From Lacinutrix neustonica (GTDB lineage Bacteria; Bacteroidota; Bacteroidia; Flavobacteriales; Flavobacteriaceae): a stretch of DNA of 64,000 bases. Positions 6,544-18,716 of the stretch are shown here, piece by piece. The translations under genes were made by a program, and so were the position numbers. Each line of letters begins with the position of its first letter. The stretch's first letter is position 1. Location of the stretch: contig NZ_CP113088.1 of NCBI RefSeq assembly GCF_026625145.1, positions 2,335,501 to 2,399,500 of the forward strand, written 5' to 3'. A model generated the notes under the pieces. It was given only the letters and a program-made list of their open reading frames with translations, was not told the origin of the DNA and searched no databases.

Positions 6544-9500
6544 CTATGCGCTTACTTTTGTTTTTGTCTTTTTCTGAGTGTGCATTTGTTTACTGTAATA
6601 TTTAAATAACATATCGTAAACGACCATTTCATGCACGCGTTGTTTTGCTAAGAAAATACGATTACAAACCATATGTAAATAACTTAACACGGTGTTTTCT
6701 AACCCACCAGGTAAAATATTTTGAGCGGCTAAAGATTTTAATTGATCAATTACTGGTTTGTTTTTGAGTGACCGTTCTTTCAAAATATCCCAAAGTGGGC
6801 CGTACATGTCTGCTTTAGCTTCTTCATTTAAAAAAACTTCTATGTTAGACATGTTTTCGCTATAAAGTTCGTTAACCTGTTTATTAAGAGTTCCCGTTTT
6901 ATTAAATTCTTTTCCAAAACTTGTTTTGGCGACATTTAAGAGCTGCATTTTTTGCTTTATATCAAAACCAAAGTCGTTGAGTAAATGGTCCATAGAGAGC
7001 AGTGAGAATAACCAACGAATGCGTTCCCCTGCATCTCCTTCAATTAAATCAGCGAACTTAACAGTGGCCTCGCTGTCATTATAGTATAATTCCTCAGTAG
7101 CATCTATAGATTCAAAACCATAACGTTGTAATTCTCTTAAGTATGTATCTGTTTGTGTTTTCCAAATTAACAGGTTGTTTTCAAACGGCTGAATGTGTTT
7201 TTTGATGATTAATACACACTCAGAGAATTTTGTCTCGGTCATTTAAATGAATTCTAAAACGTAAATGGTGACCATCTTTATCTGCATAGCGAATAAAGAA
7301 CCACTTATCGATGAGGTTATTAGCTTCAAGTTCGTCAACTATAGGCTTAATGGCTTGGTTTAGTAATTTTTCTCCTACACGCTCCCCACAATAAAACTTG
7401 TAGTATAGCCACTCATCTCCGGTAGAGTATGAAGCTTTTTGTAAAGTGCCTTTTTGTGCTTCTAGTGGCTGTTCTTGCTTTGAATCTTGAGGGGCATTTT
7501 TATAAGATGGTAATATAAACTCATTACAATACGCTCCTGTTACTGTGTCTTCTGTGAAAAAGAATTCTTTAAGCTGAATAAAATTTTCTCCTTTTAACAT
7601 AAAATAAAACACGGTACAACTTAAATCATTTTCAAAATTAACAACCACTTCGTTATCTCCTTGTGTAAAAGCAACGACATGGGGTATGTTTCTCTCTTTT
7701 TGAAATGCTCTTACGGCTTCAATTACGTTTTCTTCTTTGGTGTCAAGTAACGCTTTTATAGTCTTACTCGATAAGTTCCAGGTCTCACGAGATAATATAA
7801 CATCTTTATAACTCACTCTTGGTAAGTACTCAAATTCATTTCTTAAGCTTCCCCAGCTAAAGGTAAGTCCAGCTTGTTCTTGGTCTTGTAAATCGCATAA
7901 AAAATTATAAATAGGTAATGCATTTGCACTATAATTATGCGCATTACCCAAACGAGGAATAATTTCTTTATTTAAGCGTTTTGAACGCAAAATCACTTTT
8001 CCTCTTTTAACAGAAACATATAAGTCTGAAACATCCAATTGGTGCTCTTTATCTAATGAAGAATTTCCTAAATAGGGAATTTCATAGTCACGTTGAAATT
8101 TTCTGTATAAAATATTTCCAGTTCTCGCTTGCGGCAGATGAATTATTTCTGCTAAAATTTTATTTGGGTATAAGGCTTTTTCATGGCCATGAATCTCATC
8201 ACACATGGTTTCAATAGACTCATCTAAATGAGCAAAACGTCCAATTAATCCGTTTGCCGATGGCCCCCAAACAGATTTTAAGTGTACTTTCTCTTCTCCA
8301 TTTTCGTGAAATACATTAAAAAATGTTGAAAAACTATCCGGATAGAGGCTTTCATTTTCTTTAAACTGATTAATTTCTTCATCGGTTAAGATGATCTCTT
8401 TTGTACCAGTTTGAAGTGCATGAAGCGCTTTTTTAAATATAAAACCTGTTTTGTTGTTCCAATTTATTTGACTGTTTTTAGCTCGTTTTCCTCTAATAGA
8501 TAATTTATCGACTAAGGGGGTTTTTGCTCCGGAACCGCTACCATAGCCTATACCTAAATCGGGATCTAAGACGTTTATTAATGGCTGTTCATATTCTTCA
8601 TAACGTTCTTGAAACTTCTTTTTAAACTCGTCTAATGTCGGATTGTTTTTTTCAGATTGTAACTTATTTAATGCAACGATAGCATTTCTAAGTTTTTTAA
8701 CTATTCCGTAACTCAAAGTGGATGTCGATAAATCTTTATAGCTATCTACTTGAAAGAGCTTGGTAAGATCTGCTTCCTGTATTTCCTTCTCGATTTGCTC
8801 ATGTATTTCTGTGTATTTATTTGGATCATTAAATACAGCGTCATCAATATCAGAAATTTTACTCTTTAGAGATAAAAGCAATTCTTTTACAACATTAGCT
8901 TCATAAAAATCGAATCGGTTTTCTGCTAAAACAGCTAATAGACTTTCTAAATAATCGTCTCCAGTTAACGTAAATTCTAATTCATTTACAAAAAACTGAC
9001 TATCTATAACTTGGTTAATAAAAGTTCTAGCATCCTCAACACTAATATTATCATCGGTAATTGGTTTTATAAGTTCAGCAATTGTTGCCCCTTTTTGAGC
9101 AATTGCAATGGTTTTTTCTAAATACTCATTAATATCCACTTCAGATATTTTGTGGCATCTAGCGCTATCTTTAAAGTAATATTCTACAAAGCGATATTTG
9201 TCCATTACTTTGTACATAGAGTTATTAGGGTAATACTTAAGGACGTCTCTAATCTCTTTATGTTTAGTTATTTCCGGTAAAATCTCACCAAGAAAATACA
9301 TATCAAATTTTGTAGTACGCTTCAAATCAGCGTTGGCAACATCAATGTTTGTTTCTTTAGCTAAGCCTATCGTACTAACAGAGGCCCACAGACCAAATGG
9401 TGTACAACGATTAGATAATCGTGACGTGTATTTATAAAGCGAGCCTTTAAGACTTTTAAGGTCATCTTCGGTTTGAAAGGCTTCACCACGTTCCCACATT

Positions 9501-9658
9501 TCCATTGCTTTATAGATATTGGGAGAGCCAATAAACAAAGCCTCTCTATGTTTAGTGTCTTTAAATATTTCTTGAATACCTTCCCAAGTAATATCAATTT
9601 TTTTAGCGCTTAGCGGTGTTCTAACAACCGCTTGGTTTGCAAATGAATGATTTTTCAT
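6544..9658 (-). CDS. Class I lanthipeptide dehydratase LanB; one frame lesion
   Basis: Reconstructed length is 1037 residues, the usual size of a full LanB. The long N-terminal part is the glutamylation domain (about residues 1-740). The C-terminal SpaB_C elimination domain begins near the EWLYYKFYCGER segment and continues past the break with KTQTDTYLRELQRYG and SEATVKF. The break is at TCTCGG (+ strand 7233-7238); CCGGA restores the frame through FRIHLND. LanB uses glutamyl-tRNA to dehydrate Ser/Thr of leader-bound cores. It lies between the exporter and the LanJ-type genes with gaps of 19 and 69 bp. In this sequence it appears as a separate 812-residue and 232-residue frame. Confidence 0.85.
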
Positions 9659-9677
9659 AATTGACGGATTTTTTTAG

Positions 9678-11836
9678 TTATACATTTAAATTTTGCCACA
9701 TTTTGTTGTAGTAGCCATCTTTAGCTAAAAGTTCTGTATGTGTTCCGGTTTCAATGACCTCACCTTTTTTCATGGCAATGATCTTGTCGGCTTTAACTAT
9801 AGATTGTAGTTTGTGGGCAATAATTATTATCGTTTTTCCTTGTGAAACTAAATCTTCGATGAGGTCTTTAATTACCAATTCAGATTCAGAATCTAATGCT
9901 GAAGTAGCCTCATCTAAAATGAGTATTTCGGGTTCTTTATAAAGTGCTCTAGCAAAAGCAATACGTTGTCTTTCTCCTCCTGAAAGGTTGGCACCGAATT
10001 CGCCTAAATATGTTTCAAAACCATTAGGAAGTGATTCAATAAATTCATAAGCACCAACCTGTTTAGATACTTTAATTATTTTTTCCATATCTGGACTGTA
10101 CTCACCTATTGCGATATTTGAAATTATTGAGCCATCAAAGAGTTCAACATTCTGAGGCACAGTGGTTACTAACGCATTAATACTGTCTTTGGTAATGTAT
10201 TTTAGATCGTAATCTCCAATGAGGATTTTACCTTCTGAAGGTTGATATATGTTTTGAATAAGTGAAGCAATGGTACTTTTTCCACTACCACTTTCTCCAA
10301 CCAAAGCCGTAAACTTACCTCTTGGAATGGTTAAACTAATATCTTTAAAAATATCTCTTCCTAATTCATAGTGAAAACGAACATGATCAAATTGAATGTC
10401 TCCAAAAGAATGTTCAGTAATGGCTATGTTGGCCTCGTTAGCTTCGGTTTCAAGATCCATAATCCCAAATAATCTATCGGCAGCAATCATCGCATTTTGA
10501 ATGGATTTGTTAGTGCCAATAAGCTGAGATGCTGGCCCTGTAAAGTATCCAATAATCGAATAGAAAGAGAATAATTCTCCAGGCGTAATTTCTCCATCTA
10601 TGACATAATACGTCCCAGCCCATAATAAAATAACTGTAAATACTCTCGATATAAAGCCAGTTGAAGTACTAGAGAAAACATTGTTTAGTCCAGATTTATA
10701 GATGGTTTTTAATAAATCTATAAACTTTAATTCTGTTTTGTTTTTTGAGAATTCTTCAAGAGACAACCTTTTTACCGTACCAATGTTTTTAATAGATTCT
10801 ACTAATTGAGACTCTAGTAAAGCATTCTTTTCCATAACTTCACGCTCTACTTTTTTGTTCAACTTATTCACAATAAAGTATATAATAATATATACTGGAA
10901 TAATAAGCATGATAATACCAGCTAGTTTTACATTATAGGTAAACATGAAGATGAATGAAAACACAACAATAAATATATTAACCAATATATTTAAAGCCGT
11001 TTCATTTATAAGTAGTCTAATTTTTACGGCATCTCCTATTCTCGACATAATTTCCCCTATTCGCATAGTGTCAAAGAATTTTTGGGGCATTGTAAATAGG
11101 TGCTTATAGTACCCTAAAATAAGCCTGGAGTCAATTTGTTGACTCGTTTTAAGCATAAAGACATCTTTGAGGGCGCCAAATAAGAATTGCAGTATTATGC
11201 AGGCCAACACAATAATACTCATCAAATTAAGTAAACTCTTGTTGCCACTTACCAAAACAAAATCTGTAATTTTTTCTATATAAATAGACACAGAAAAACC
11301 CAAAATAGTATATAAAATGGAGCCAATTAAAGCTTGAATTAAAATGTGCTTATGTGGGTTTAAAAGAAAAGACATTCTTTTAAGGTTAGAGAATTTTTCG
11401 TTTCGTTCCTTAAAGATATCTTCATCCGGAATAAGAATAAGCATATAGCCTGTGAAAATAGTCTCGAATTCGGCCCTGCTTTTCTTTTCTAGTTTTCCAT
11501 TAGCAGGATCCATAACCTTAACATAATCCTTAGTGACCTTATAGATTACCATATAATGTGGAAACTCATGTTCTTCAAGCTTAATCATCACATGAGCGAT
11601 AGCAGGAAGCGGGATTTCCTCTAAACTATCCATAGAGGCCTTAACGCCTTTTGCAATAAAATCTAGTTTTAAGGCTGCTTCCCTTAACCCTAAAAGGGTC
11701 GTTCCTTTTTGATTTGTACTTGCGTATTGCCTAATTCCGAAATAGGAAGACTTAGTTTGTAATGTTCTGAAATAGACGCTAAACAAGCCGCACCACAGTC
11801 GCTAAAATCATGTTGTTTTATTTCTATCTTACTCAT
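9678..11836 (-). CDS. C39 peptidase-containing ABC exporter (LanT type); one frame lesion
   Basis: 719 residues after restoring TCCGGA at 11736-11741. The N-terminal C39 peptidase has its Cys in FSDCGAACLAS and the His/Asp pair in HYMVIYKV and VMDPANG. A six-helix membrane domain follows (about 160-430), then an ATPase with Walker A GESGSGKST, signature LSGGERQR and Walker B ILILDEATSALD. Exporters of this class remove double-glycine leaders while exporting the peptide. Its ATG overlaps the stop region of the adaptor gene by 8 bp, so they are translationally coupled. Confidence 0.9.
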
Positions 11837-12983
11837 TTGTAGGATTATAAGGGTTAAACCAATCGTCTATACTGTCAAATAATAAATCATAAAGACTTCT
11901 TCGTATTAAAAAGAATCTACTGGTCACTGTCATTCCTTTTTTTAATTGGCCTTGAGCGCCATTAATTAGGGATAAATAGGTTTCATTTAAAGAGCTTCTC
12001 ACTTTAAAAATATTTCTGTTGTTAATTTGTACTATATCTTTTCCAACTTCAGTAATTTTTCCTGTGGCAAACCCCCATTGGTTGGAGTTATAAGAATCCA
12101 CTTGATATTTTGCAGAAACACCCTCTTTGATATAGCCAATATCCGTAGGTGATAAATAAGATTCGATGACTAAATTTTTACTAGGTGAGATATTAGCTAA
12201 AGTACTTCCGGGACTTAATACGCTACCTTGGTTATAGCCCTGAACATTTATAAGCTCACCGTCTATTGGTGCAATTAGAACATACATAGTTTTTTCCTCT
12301 TCAAGCTGTTTTTTGTTCGATTCTAAATCCTCTAAGGCCCGCTTATAGTCTGTAAGCTCTTTTTGCCATGTTAATTGAGATTGTTTAATGGTGTTTTCTT
12401 TGTCATTCTTTAACTTGTTTAAATCTAACAGCGCACGATCATATTCTGCTTTTGCAATCACTCCTTTTTGATAGAGCGCATTTGATCTATTGTATTCAGC
12501 ATTTGTGTTTTTAATTAGTGTATTTACATTAAATAATTGTTGCTGAAACCGAATGTATTCCTTTTGATATTGATTCGTTTTAATAGATGAATAATCCCCT
12601 TTTATTAAATAATTTAAGTCTACTATAAAGTCTTCAATATCCTCTTTTTGAGAATCCATAAGATGATCACGTTCTTCTAGAATACTTTGGTTTACCACCA
12701 GCAGGGTGTCCCCTTTTGAGACCGACATGTTTTCAATAAGGTTAAAATATGTTATTCTTCCACTCACAGGCGCATAAAGTGTCACGGGCTTTTCGTGAGA
12801 AGTAATTATACCACGACTGGTAGTATAAATATCTACTTCTATAAAGGGAAGCATTATAAAGGTACCAGTCAAAGCAAAAAATATAATCCAAAAAATCAGA
12901 TTCGTTTTTTTACTATGCTTAGCAATATGATATTCAACCGTATTGTGAAGAATATCTTACGGGAAAATATTATTTTCATTCAT
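11829..12983 (-). CDS. HlyD/MFP-type adaptor of the peptide exporter; in-frame TAA
   Basis: 384 residues if codon 9 is read through: MNENNIFP, then TAA (CCGTAA on the - strand, + 12957-12962), then DILHNTVEYHIAK. One membrane helix (IFWIIFFALTGTF), a biotinyl-lipoyl-like segment (TLYAPVSGRI), a long coiled coil (about 80-225) and a beta-barrel domain follow. The stop is most likely CCGGAA misread, as at three other places in this window. It should link the C39-ABC exporter to an outer-membrane TolC-like channel, which is not in the window. It is the first gene of the - strand operon. Confidence 0.8.
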
Positions 12984-13258
12984 AATTTTTAGACGATTAA
13001 TAAGTTAGTAATAATGTGTCTTTTATATTAAGAACTATTATGAATGAAACTCTAATTAATAAATGTAACATGTGCTTGAGTATTTGATTCAAAGCAACAG
13101 ATAATAAAGAACAAACACAAGGGAAGCGTCCTCAATTTTATAAAATCGGGTTGTCTATAAATGGCGTAACCATCTTAAAAACAAAATATTAAATCTAATT
13201 TGCAAAGTGCTTTATTAAAAAATATTATATTTAAAATGCTTTACAAAAAAGCCTTGAT

Positions 13259-13266
13259 TATATTTG
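13259..13266 (+). promoter_or_regulatory. Bacteroidota -7 element TATATTTG before M23 peptidase gene
   Basis: It matches TAnnTTTG and lies 13 bp before the ATG at 13280, which implies a very short leader. The -33 region is poor. Confidence 0.5.
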
Positions 13267-13279
13267 TCAATAATTGATT

Positions 13280-14146
13280 ATGGAAAAAAAGAAATCGAAA
13301 AAAATATCTAAAAAATTACTTCATAAATACCGTTTGGTAATTCTCAATGAAGACACCTTTGAAGAGCGGTTGGCTTTAAAGTTAACACGACTAAATGTTT
13401 TTATTTTGTTAGGTATTTCTTCTATTGTATTAATAACCTTTACCATTTTACTTATTGCCTTTACGCCTTTGAGAGAATACATCCCTGGATATTCATCAAC
13501 AGCTTTAAAAAAACAAGCACTTGAATTAAATTATAAAACAGATTCTTTACATCAAATCATTACGAACAATGATAAATATTACGCATCTATTAAAAAGGTG
13601 TTGAAAGGAGAGATCAGTAGTGTTAACATTAATAGAGATTCGATTATCAGAGCGGCTAGTGTTGATATAAGCGAGATAGATTTAAACCCAATAAAGGAAG
13701 ACTCCATTTTAAGAGCTAAAGTAGATAAAGAGGATAAATATAGCCTGTTTGATTCAGCGAAATCTAAGGTGAATTTTGTGCTTTTTCCACCGGTAAATGG
13801 TGAAATTAGCGACGCTTATAATATTGAAGAAAAACATTATGCGGTAGATATTATAGTGGCTAAAAACACCCCTATTAAAGCGACGGCAGATGGCACAGTT
13901 ATTTTTTCTGAATGGACTGCCGAAACAGGTTTCGTGATTTTAATTGAACACAGTTATGGCTTAATTTCGGTTTACAAACATAATGCATCTCTAACAAAAT
14001 CTCAAGGGGATCTAGTAAGAGCCGGAGAGGTGATTGCTACTGCGGGAAACACAGGAGAACTCACTACGGGAACACATTTGCATTTTGAATTATGGAGTGA
14101 CGGTTATCCTGTAAATCCAACAAATTTTATTGATTTTAAGAATTAG
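13280..14146 (+). CDS. M23-family (LytM) membrane-anchored peptidase
   Basis: 288 residues. The ATG at 13280 is preferred over an in-frame TTG two codons earlier. A basic N-terminus is followed by one membrane helix (VFILLGISSIVLITF), a spacer with a short coiled region, and a C-terminal LytM domain with H-x-x-x-D (KHYAVDII) and the GTHLHFELW motif supplying zinc ligands. Such proteins cleave or bind peptidoglycan cross-links. The 249 bp downstream hold no gene that I can support. Confidence 0.85.
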   Translation: MEKKKSKKISKKLLHKYRLVILNEDTFEERLALKLTRLNVFILLGISSIVLITFTILLIAFTPLREYIPGYSSTALKKQALELNYKTDSLHQIITNNDKYYASIKKVLKGEISSVNINRDSIIRAASVDISEIDLNPIKEDSILRAKVDKEDKYSLFDSAKSKVNFVLFPPVNGEISDAYNIEEKHYAVDIIVAKNTPIKATADGTVIFSEWTAETGFVILIEHSYGLISVYKHNASLTKSQGDLVRAGEVIATAGNTGELTTGTHLHFELWSDGYPVNPTNFIDFKN

Positions 14147-14395
14147 AAAAAAGTTTAAATATGTCGTCGCTCATTTGAAGCACTTTGTATGGCTACTTTT
14201 ATCTTGCCAAAGAAAGAGAACAAAAGAAGGCATGGAGATACTAATGAAAACGGTTATTTAAAGAAAGCGCGTCAATAAAGACCCTTTTAATTTTAACAAA
14301 AAAATGTTAAGTATAATTTTAAACCGGAATTTGACTCATTTTGTAATGGAACGAGCTCGTTTAATATTGCATTGGTTTAACACCTATTTAAAACA

Positions 14396-15900
14396 ATGAT
14401 ATCACTAAAAGCCATACTCGCCAAACCGTTGGCGAAACGCACGTACAAAAAAATTCAAAAATGGGCCAATAACCCTATTGAAACACAGGAAAAGGTGTTT
14501 CGTCATTTAATTTTGGAAGCAGAAGGCACGCAGTTTGGAATAGATCATGATTTCATAAAAATTAAGACCTATGAAGATTTCAAAGAGCAGGTACCCATTC
14601 GTGATTACGAAGCCTTAAAACCATATGTTGAGCGTGTTGTTGCCGGTGAAGAAAACATGCTTTGGAAAGGCAAACCACTCTATTTTGCTAAAACGTCCGG
14701 GACGACTTACGGGTCAAAATACATTCCTATTACTAGTGAAAGCATGCCCAATCACGTGAACGCTGCGCGCAATGCCATTTTACTTTATATTCACGAAACC
14801 GGCCATTCAAAATTTGTAGATGGTAAAATGATTTTCCTTCAGGGAAGTCCCGTTTTAAAAGAGGAAAATGGCGTACAATTAGGGCGACTCTCAGGAATTG
14901 TGGCGCATTACATTCCAAAGTATCTTCAAAAAAACCGCTTGCCTTCTTGGGAGACGAATTGTATTGAAGATTGGGAGAAGAAAGTAGATGCCATTGTTGA
15001 GGAGACCCTATCTGAAAACATGACCATTATTTCGGGTATTCCTTCCTGGGTTCAAATGTATTTTGAAAAATTGCAACAGAAAACAGGTAAAAAAGTAGGA
15101 GACCTCTTTAAGAATTTCAATCTTTTTATTTTTGGAGGTGTTAATTTTGAGCCTTATAGAGCCAAATTCGAAAATTTAATAGGTAGAAAAGTCGATAGCA
15201 TTGAACTTTATCCAGCAAGCGAGGGATTTTTTGCCTTTCAAGATAAACAAAACGAAAAAGGCATGCTATTGCAGTTGGATTCAGGTATGTTTTATGAGTT
15301 TGTAAAAGCAGAAGACTTTTTTAGTGAAAATCCAAAGCGAATTACCTTAGCCGATGTGTCTTTAGGTGTAAATTATGTTATGATCATTTCCACAAACGCT
15401 GGACTTTGGGCGTATAACCTTGGAGATACCGTTCAGTTCACTTGTACTAAACCTTTTCGTATTATAGTTTCGGGCCGTATTAAACATTTTATTTCTGCTT
15501 TTGGGGAACACGTGATTGGTAAAGAGGTGGAGTCTGCATTAAAAATAGCGACAGAAGGCACTAAAATTAGAATTAATGAATTTACAGTCGCGCCTCAAAT
15601 TAATCCGAGAATCGGGTTTACCGTACCATGAATGGTTTATAGAATTTGAAAATGAGCCGAGAAAGTCTTTCCGCTTTAGCACAAAAAATAGATCAAGCGT
15701 TACAAAAGCAAAATAGCTATTATCTAGATTTAATAGCCGGCAAAGTCTTAAAGCCATTACAGATTTCTGTAATTCGAAAAAACGGATTTCAAAACTACAT
15801 GAAATCGGTTGGAAAATTAGGCGGACAAAATAAAATTCCGCGACTAGCAAACGACCGTAAAATTGCAGATGCTTTATTAGCAGAAATTATCACTAAATAA
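14396..15900 (+). CDS. GH3-like acyl-adenylate family protein; two frame lesions
   Basis: About 500 residues after restoring CCGGA at 15605 (NPESGLPYHEWFIEF) and 15657 (NEPESLSALAQK); both read CCGAGA here. Features of the ANL superfamily are visible: KTSGTTYGSKYIPIT (ATP loop) near residue 100, YPASEGFFAF, and VSGRIKHFISAFGEHV near the C-terminal domain. Bacteroidota GH3 proteins are widespread, and their substrate is not known to me. It lies 28 bp before the DUF6909-like gene. Confidence 0.85.
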
Positions 15901-15903
15901 TAG

Positions 15904-15911
15904 TATATTTG
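15904..15911 (+). promoter_or_regulatory. -7 element TATATTTG before the DUF6909-like gene
   Basis: It is an exact TAnnTTTG match just after the GH3-like stop codon and 17 bp before the ATG at 15929. It suggests the downstream gene has its own promoter. Confidence 0.5.
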
Positions 15912-15928
15912 CCTGTTAAAAGAACGTC

Positions 15929-17617
15929 ATGAGCAATATAAAACGACACGAGAGAACGCGAGCACAAGAGAGTTCAAATGCTATTGAAAGAATGTACATT
16001 ACCATGCGACATCTTTTTAATCGTGGGTTTTATAAGCCTATGGGGATTTCCGGAGAGACCTTACGTGAAGCTTTACTGGTTTTGCGCCCTGAAATTTATG
16101 GTTCTATTGCAGAAGAAAAGGCCGAGTTAGAAGGATTGCTTTATGTTATAGACAGACTACCCATAGGAATAGAGGAGTGTCGCTTTATTAACTTAACCAG
16201 TGATGAAGGGTACACAAACTCTCATTTTGAACCTATAATACCACCAAAGAGGAGACGTAACTGTTATCGTATTGACGATGAGCAAATGAATATTGAAATT
16301 ACGCGAGGTCGTTCTGAAATTTATGATATTTTAACGCATTTAACCTTCCTTTTTATTGAGTCTCATAAAATTAGTAAGCGCATTATTATTGATGAGAAAG
16401 GGACAACTACTCGGGATTGGTTGAAACTCGAAGATGCCGTTCTAAACAAAAAGAAACTCACCCAAAAAGCACGTGAAATAGCGATTACACACACAGCAAA
16501 TATCTTAGGGAGAACATTTAAAGAATTGTCAGAAGCATATGCGCTTTTTGCAACACCAAAGTATCCTGAACGGTTATTACATATTATTTACTGGTTAGGA
16601 AAACTAGCTATTGATGAGGTCATAAACAACAACAAGCGTACCGTCACATTTAGTCCCGTACTACGAGAAAGATTAGGCCATCACATTCACGGAGAGATTT
16701 GGGCAAATACGATAAAAGAAGTTCTTAAAAAGAACAAGTTATTAAGCAGGCCCATTCATATTATAAGTGCAAACTTACATAGTGTCATGAATACCCTATA
16801 TGCACCACAAGCGCTTAAGGGTTTAGCAACCAAAAAAGATATTTTTCAAATATACGAAGCGCTAAGTAGTTCTGAAAATGTTGAGATGCGCAATAAAGTC
16901 ACTCAAAAAGCGTTACAACAAGGCATGATTTTTATTCCGGACACCTCTCGGTACTAATATTGATGTTCAAATCTTTGACACAGAAAAACTTGATTTAGCG
17001 ACAACAGACTTAGATATTAGTGCTTCACAAAAAGAAGGAGAGAAACCCGTTATTGTTGTTATGGATTATGCGTTTGGGGAACAAGCCTACGAAACCATAG
17101 ATGAATTGTTAAAACCTTTTGGGACTAAGAACGATAAGATTCACCTAAATATCGATTCTATTTCTATAATGGGGAAAGCAGGTATCTTAGAAGGTGGTAA
17201 AGGGGATATTATGATTCCTTCGGCTCATATTTTTGAGGGCACTGCAGATAATTACCCTTTTAAAAACGAATTGAGTAAAGCAGATCTAGAAGGACAGGGC
17301 GTCAATATTTATGAGGGCACCATGGTCTCTGTATTGGGTACGTCGCTTCAAAACAAAGATATTTTGAAGTTCTTTTTTAATTCTACCTGGAATGTCATTG
17401 GACTTGAAATGGAAGGGGCACATTATCAAAAAGCGATACAAGCCGCCTCCAAAGTGAGAGGGAGTATCAATCCGGATGTAAAAGTACGGTATGCTTATTA
17501 TGCCAGTGACAACCCTTTAGAAACAGGGGGCACACTAGCTTCGGGTGGACTGGGAACTTCGGAGTGCGACCAACCTATCTAATAACAAGAAAGATATTAC
17601 AACAAATATTTAGTTAA
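15929..17617 (+). CDS. DUF6909-like conserved Bacteroidota protein; two frame lesions
   Basis: 562 residues after repair of TCTCGG to TCCGG (16946, PDTSGTNIDVQ) and TTCGGA to TTCCGGA (17558, GTSGVRPTYL). The N-terminal half is alpha-helical (AIERMYITMRHLFNRGF). The C-terminal half has VIVVMDYAFGEQAYE, GIMGKAGIL-like glycine turns and GLEMEGAHYQKA, reminiscent of a nucleoside-phosphorylase fold. The function is unknown. It appears as two separate frames in this sequence. Confidence 0.7.
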
Positions 17618-17632
17618 TAATTAACGATAATT

Positions 17633-18708
17633 ATGAGTAAAGAATTACCATCTAACAAAAACAACAATGAGGAAGTCGATTTAATTGTGTTTTTTAATCT
17701 TATTGGGAATGCATTTTCCAAGCTGTTTGATTTCATAGCATTATTATTTAAAGGGCTATTTAAGATCTTAATCTCCATTTTATCGCACTTTCATAAACGC
17801 ATTTTTTGGTATATAGGAGCGGCCATTATAGGTCTTGCTATTGGTTTGTTTTTAGACGGATCATCTGAAAAGAGCTATGGGGCTAACATGTTTATTGAAA
17901 CCAATTATAATTCAGGCTATCAGGTTTATGAAAACATCAAAAACCTAAATGAACTTGCTAGTGTAGACAAGGATGCTGAAGAGTTGTCAAAAATGTTGGG
18001 TCTTAAAGTTAGTGAAGCTTCTTCCATTACGGCATTTTATATAAAACCGGAGACCGATCCCAGTGAGAACATGAAAATGTTTGTTGAATTTAAAAAAGAA
18101 TTGGATTCTACAGCTAGAGAAGAACTGGAATACGAATCTTTTATATTACGGGTAAGTAAGTTCAACTTTAAAAGACATCAGATAGGAGTCGCTTCTACAG
18201 ACAAAAAAATATACAGTAAATTAAACAATGTCCTGCCTAAGGTTCTGTCTGAAAATCCTTATCTAAGAAGAGCTAAAGAAGTAGGTCAAGAGAATTATAG
18301 AAGAGAAGAAAAAACATTAGCTGCGCAACAAAAGAAAATAGATTCCTTGGTTAGAGTCTATTTGCAAATTAGATCGGATCAGTCTAATAAGCCAGCGACC
18401 CCAGGAGCGGGTACCAATCTGTATTTAGGAAATGCTCAAAAGAATGAACTGCTAGTTAATGAGGCAGAATTATTAAATGAAATTCTAGAAGTAGAGGAGA
18501 TGAGAAGAGAAGTTATTAGTAATATGATAAAGGAAGAGAATATTATATCTGTAATATCCGATTTTCCTACTTCGGTTACGATATAACGGAATATTATCAA
18601 GATAGAAAGTTTCAAATTCCATTACTAGCGGTAGCATTAATGATGTTAGTGTTCCTTTTTCTAGGCCTAGGAGAGTTTCTAAAAAAACACGAGCAATCAA
18701 ATAATTAG
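17633..18708 (+). CDS. Wzz/GumC-type polysaccharide chain-length regulator; one frame lesion
   Basis: 358 residues after restoring TCCGG at 18571 (FPTSGYDITEYYQ). An N-terminal helix (IFWYIGAAIIGLAIGLFL, about 60-80), a periplasmic part with coiled coil (AAQQKKIDSLV), and a C-terminal helix (LLAVALMMLVFLFLGLG) give the two-helix topology of Wzz proteins. It opens the polysaccharide locus and is followed 8 bp later by rmlB. The C-terminal helix is outside the apparent frame here. Confidence 0.75.
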
Positions 18709-18716
18709 ACGCTGAA

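Noticed and set aside
12957..12962. Recoding or suppression of TAA after CCG as a biological signal
   Set aside because: The four in-frame CCGTAA stops share the CCGGAA position of the motif seen in the other 35 lesions, and no structural recoding signal is visible near them.
13031..13078. Tiny + strand frame (MNETLINKCNMC) in the divergent spacer
   Set aside because: Fifteen codons with no leader similarity and no conserved features; likely chance.
15620..15630. A second lesion in the GH3-like gene at CCGTACC
   Set aside because: Once CCGGA is restored at 15605 the frame reads GLPYHEWF through this point without any change.
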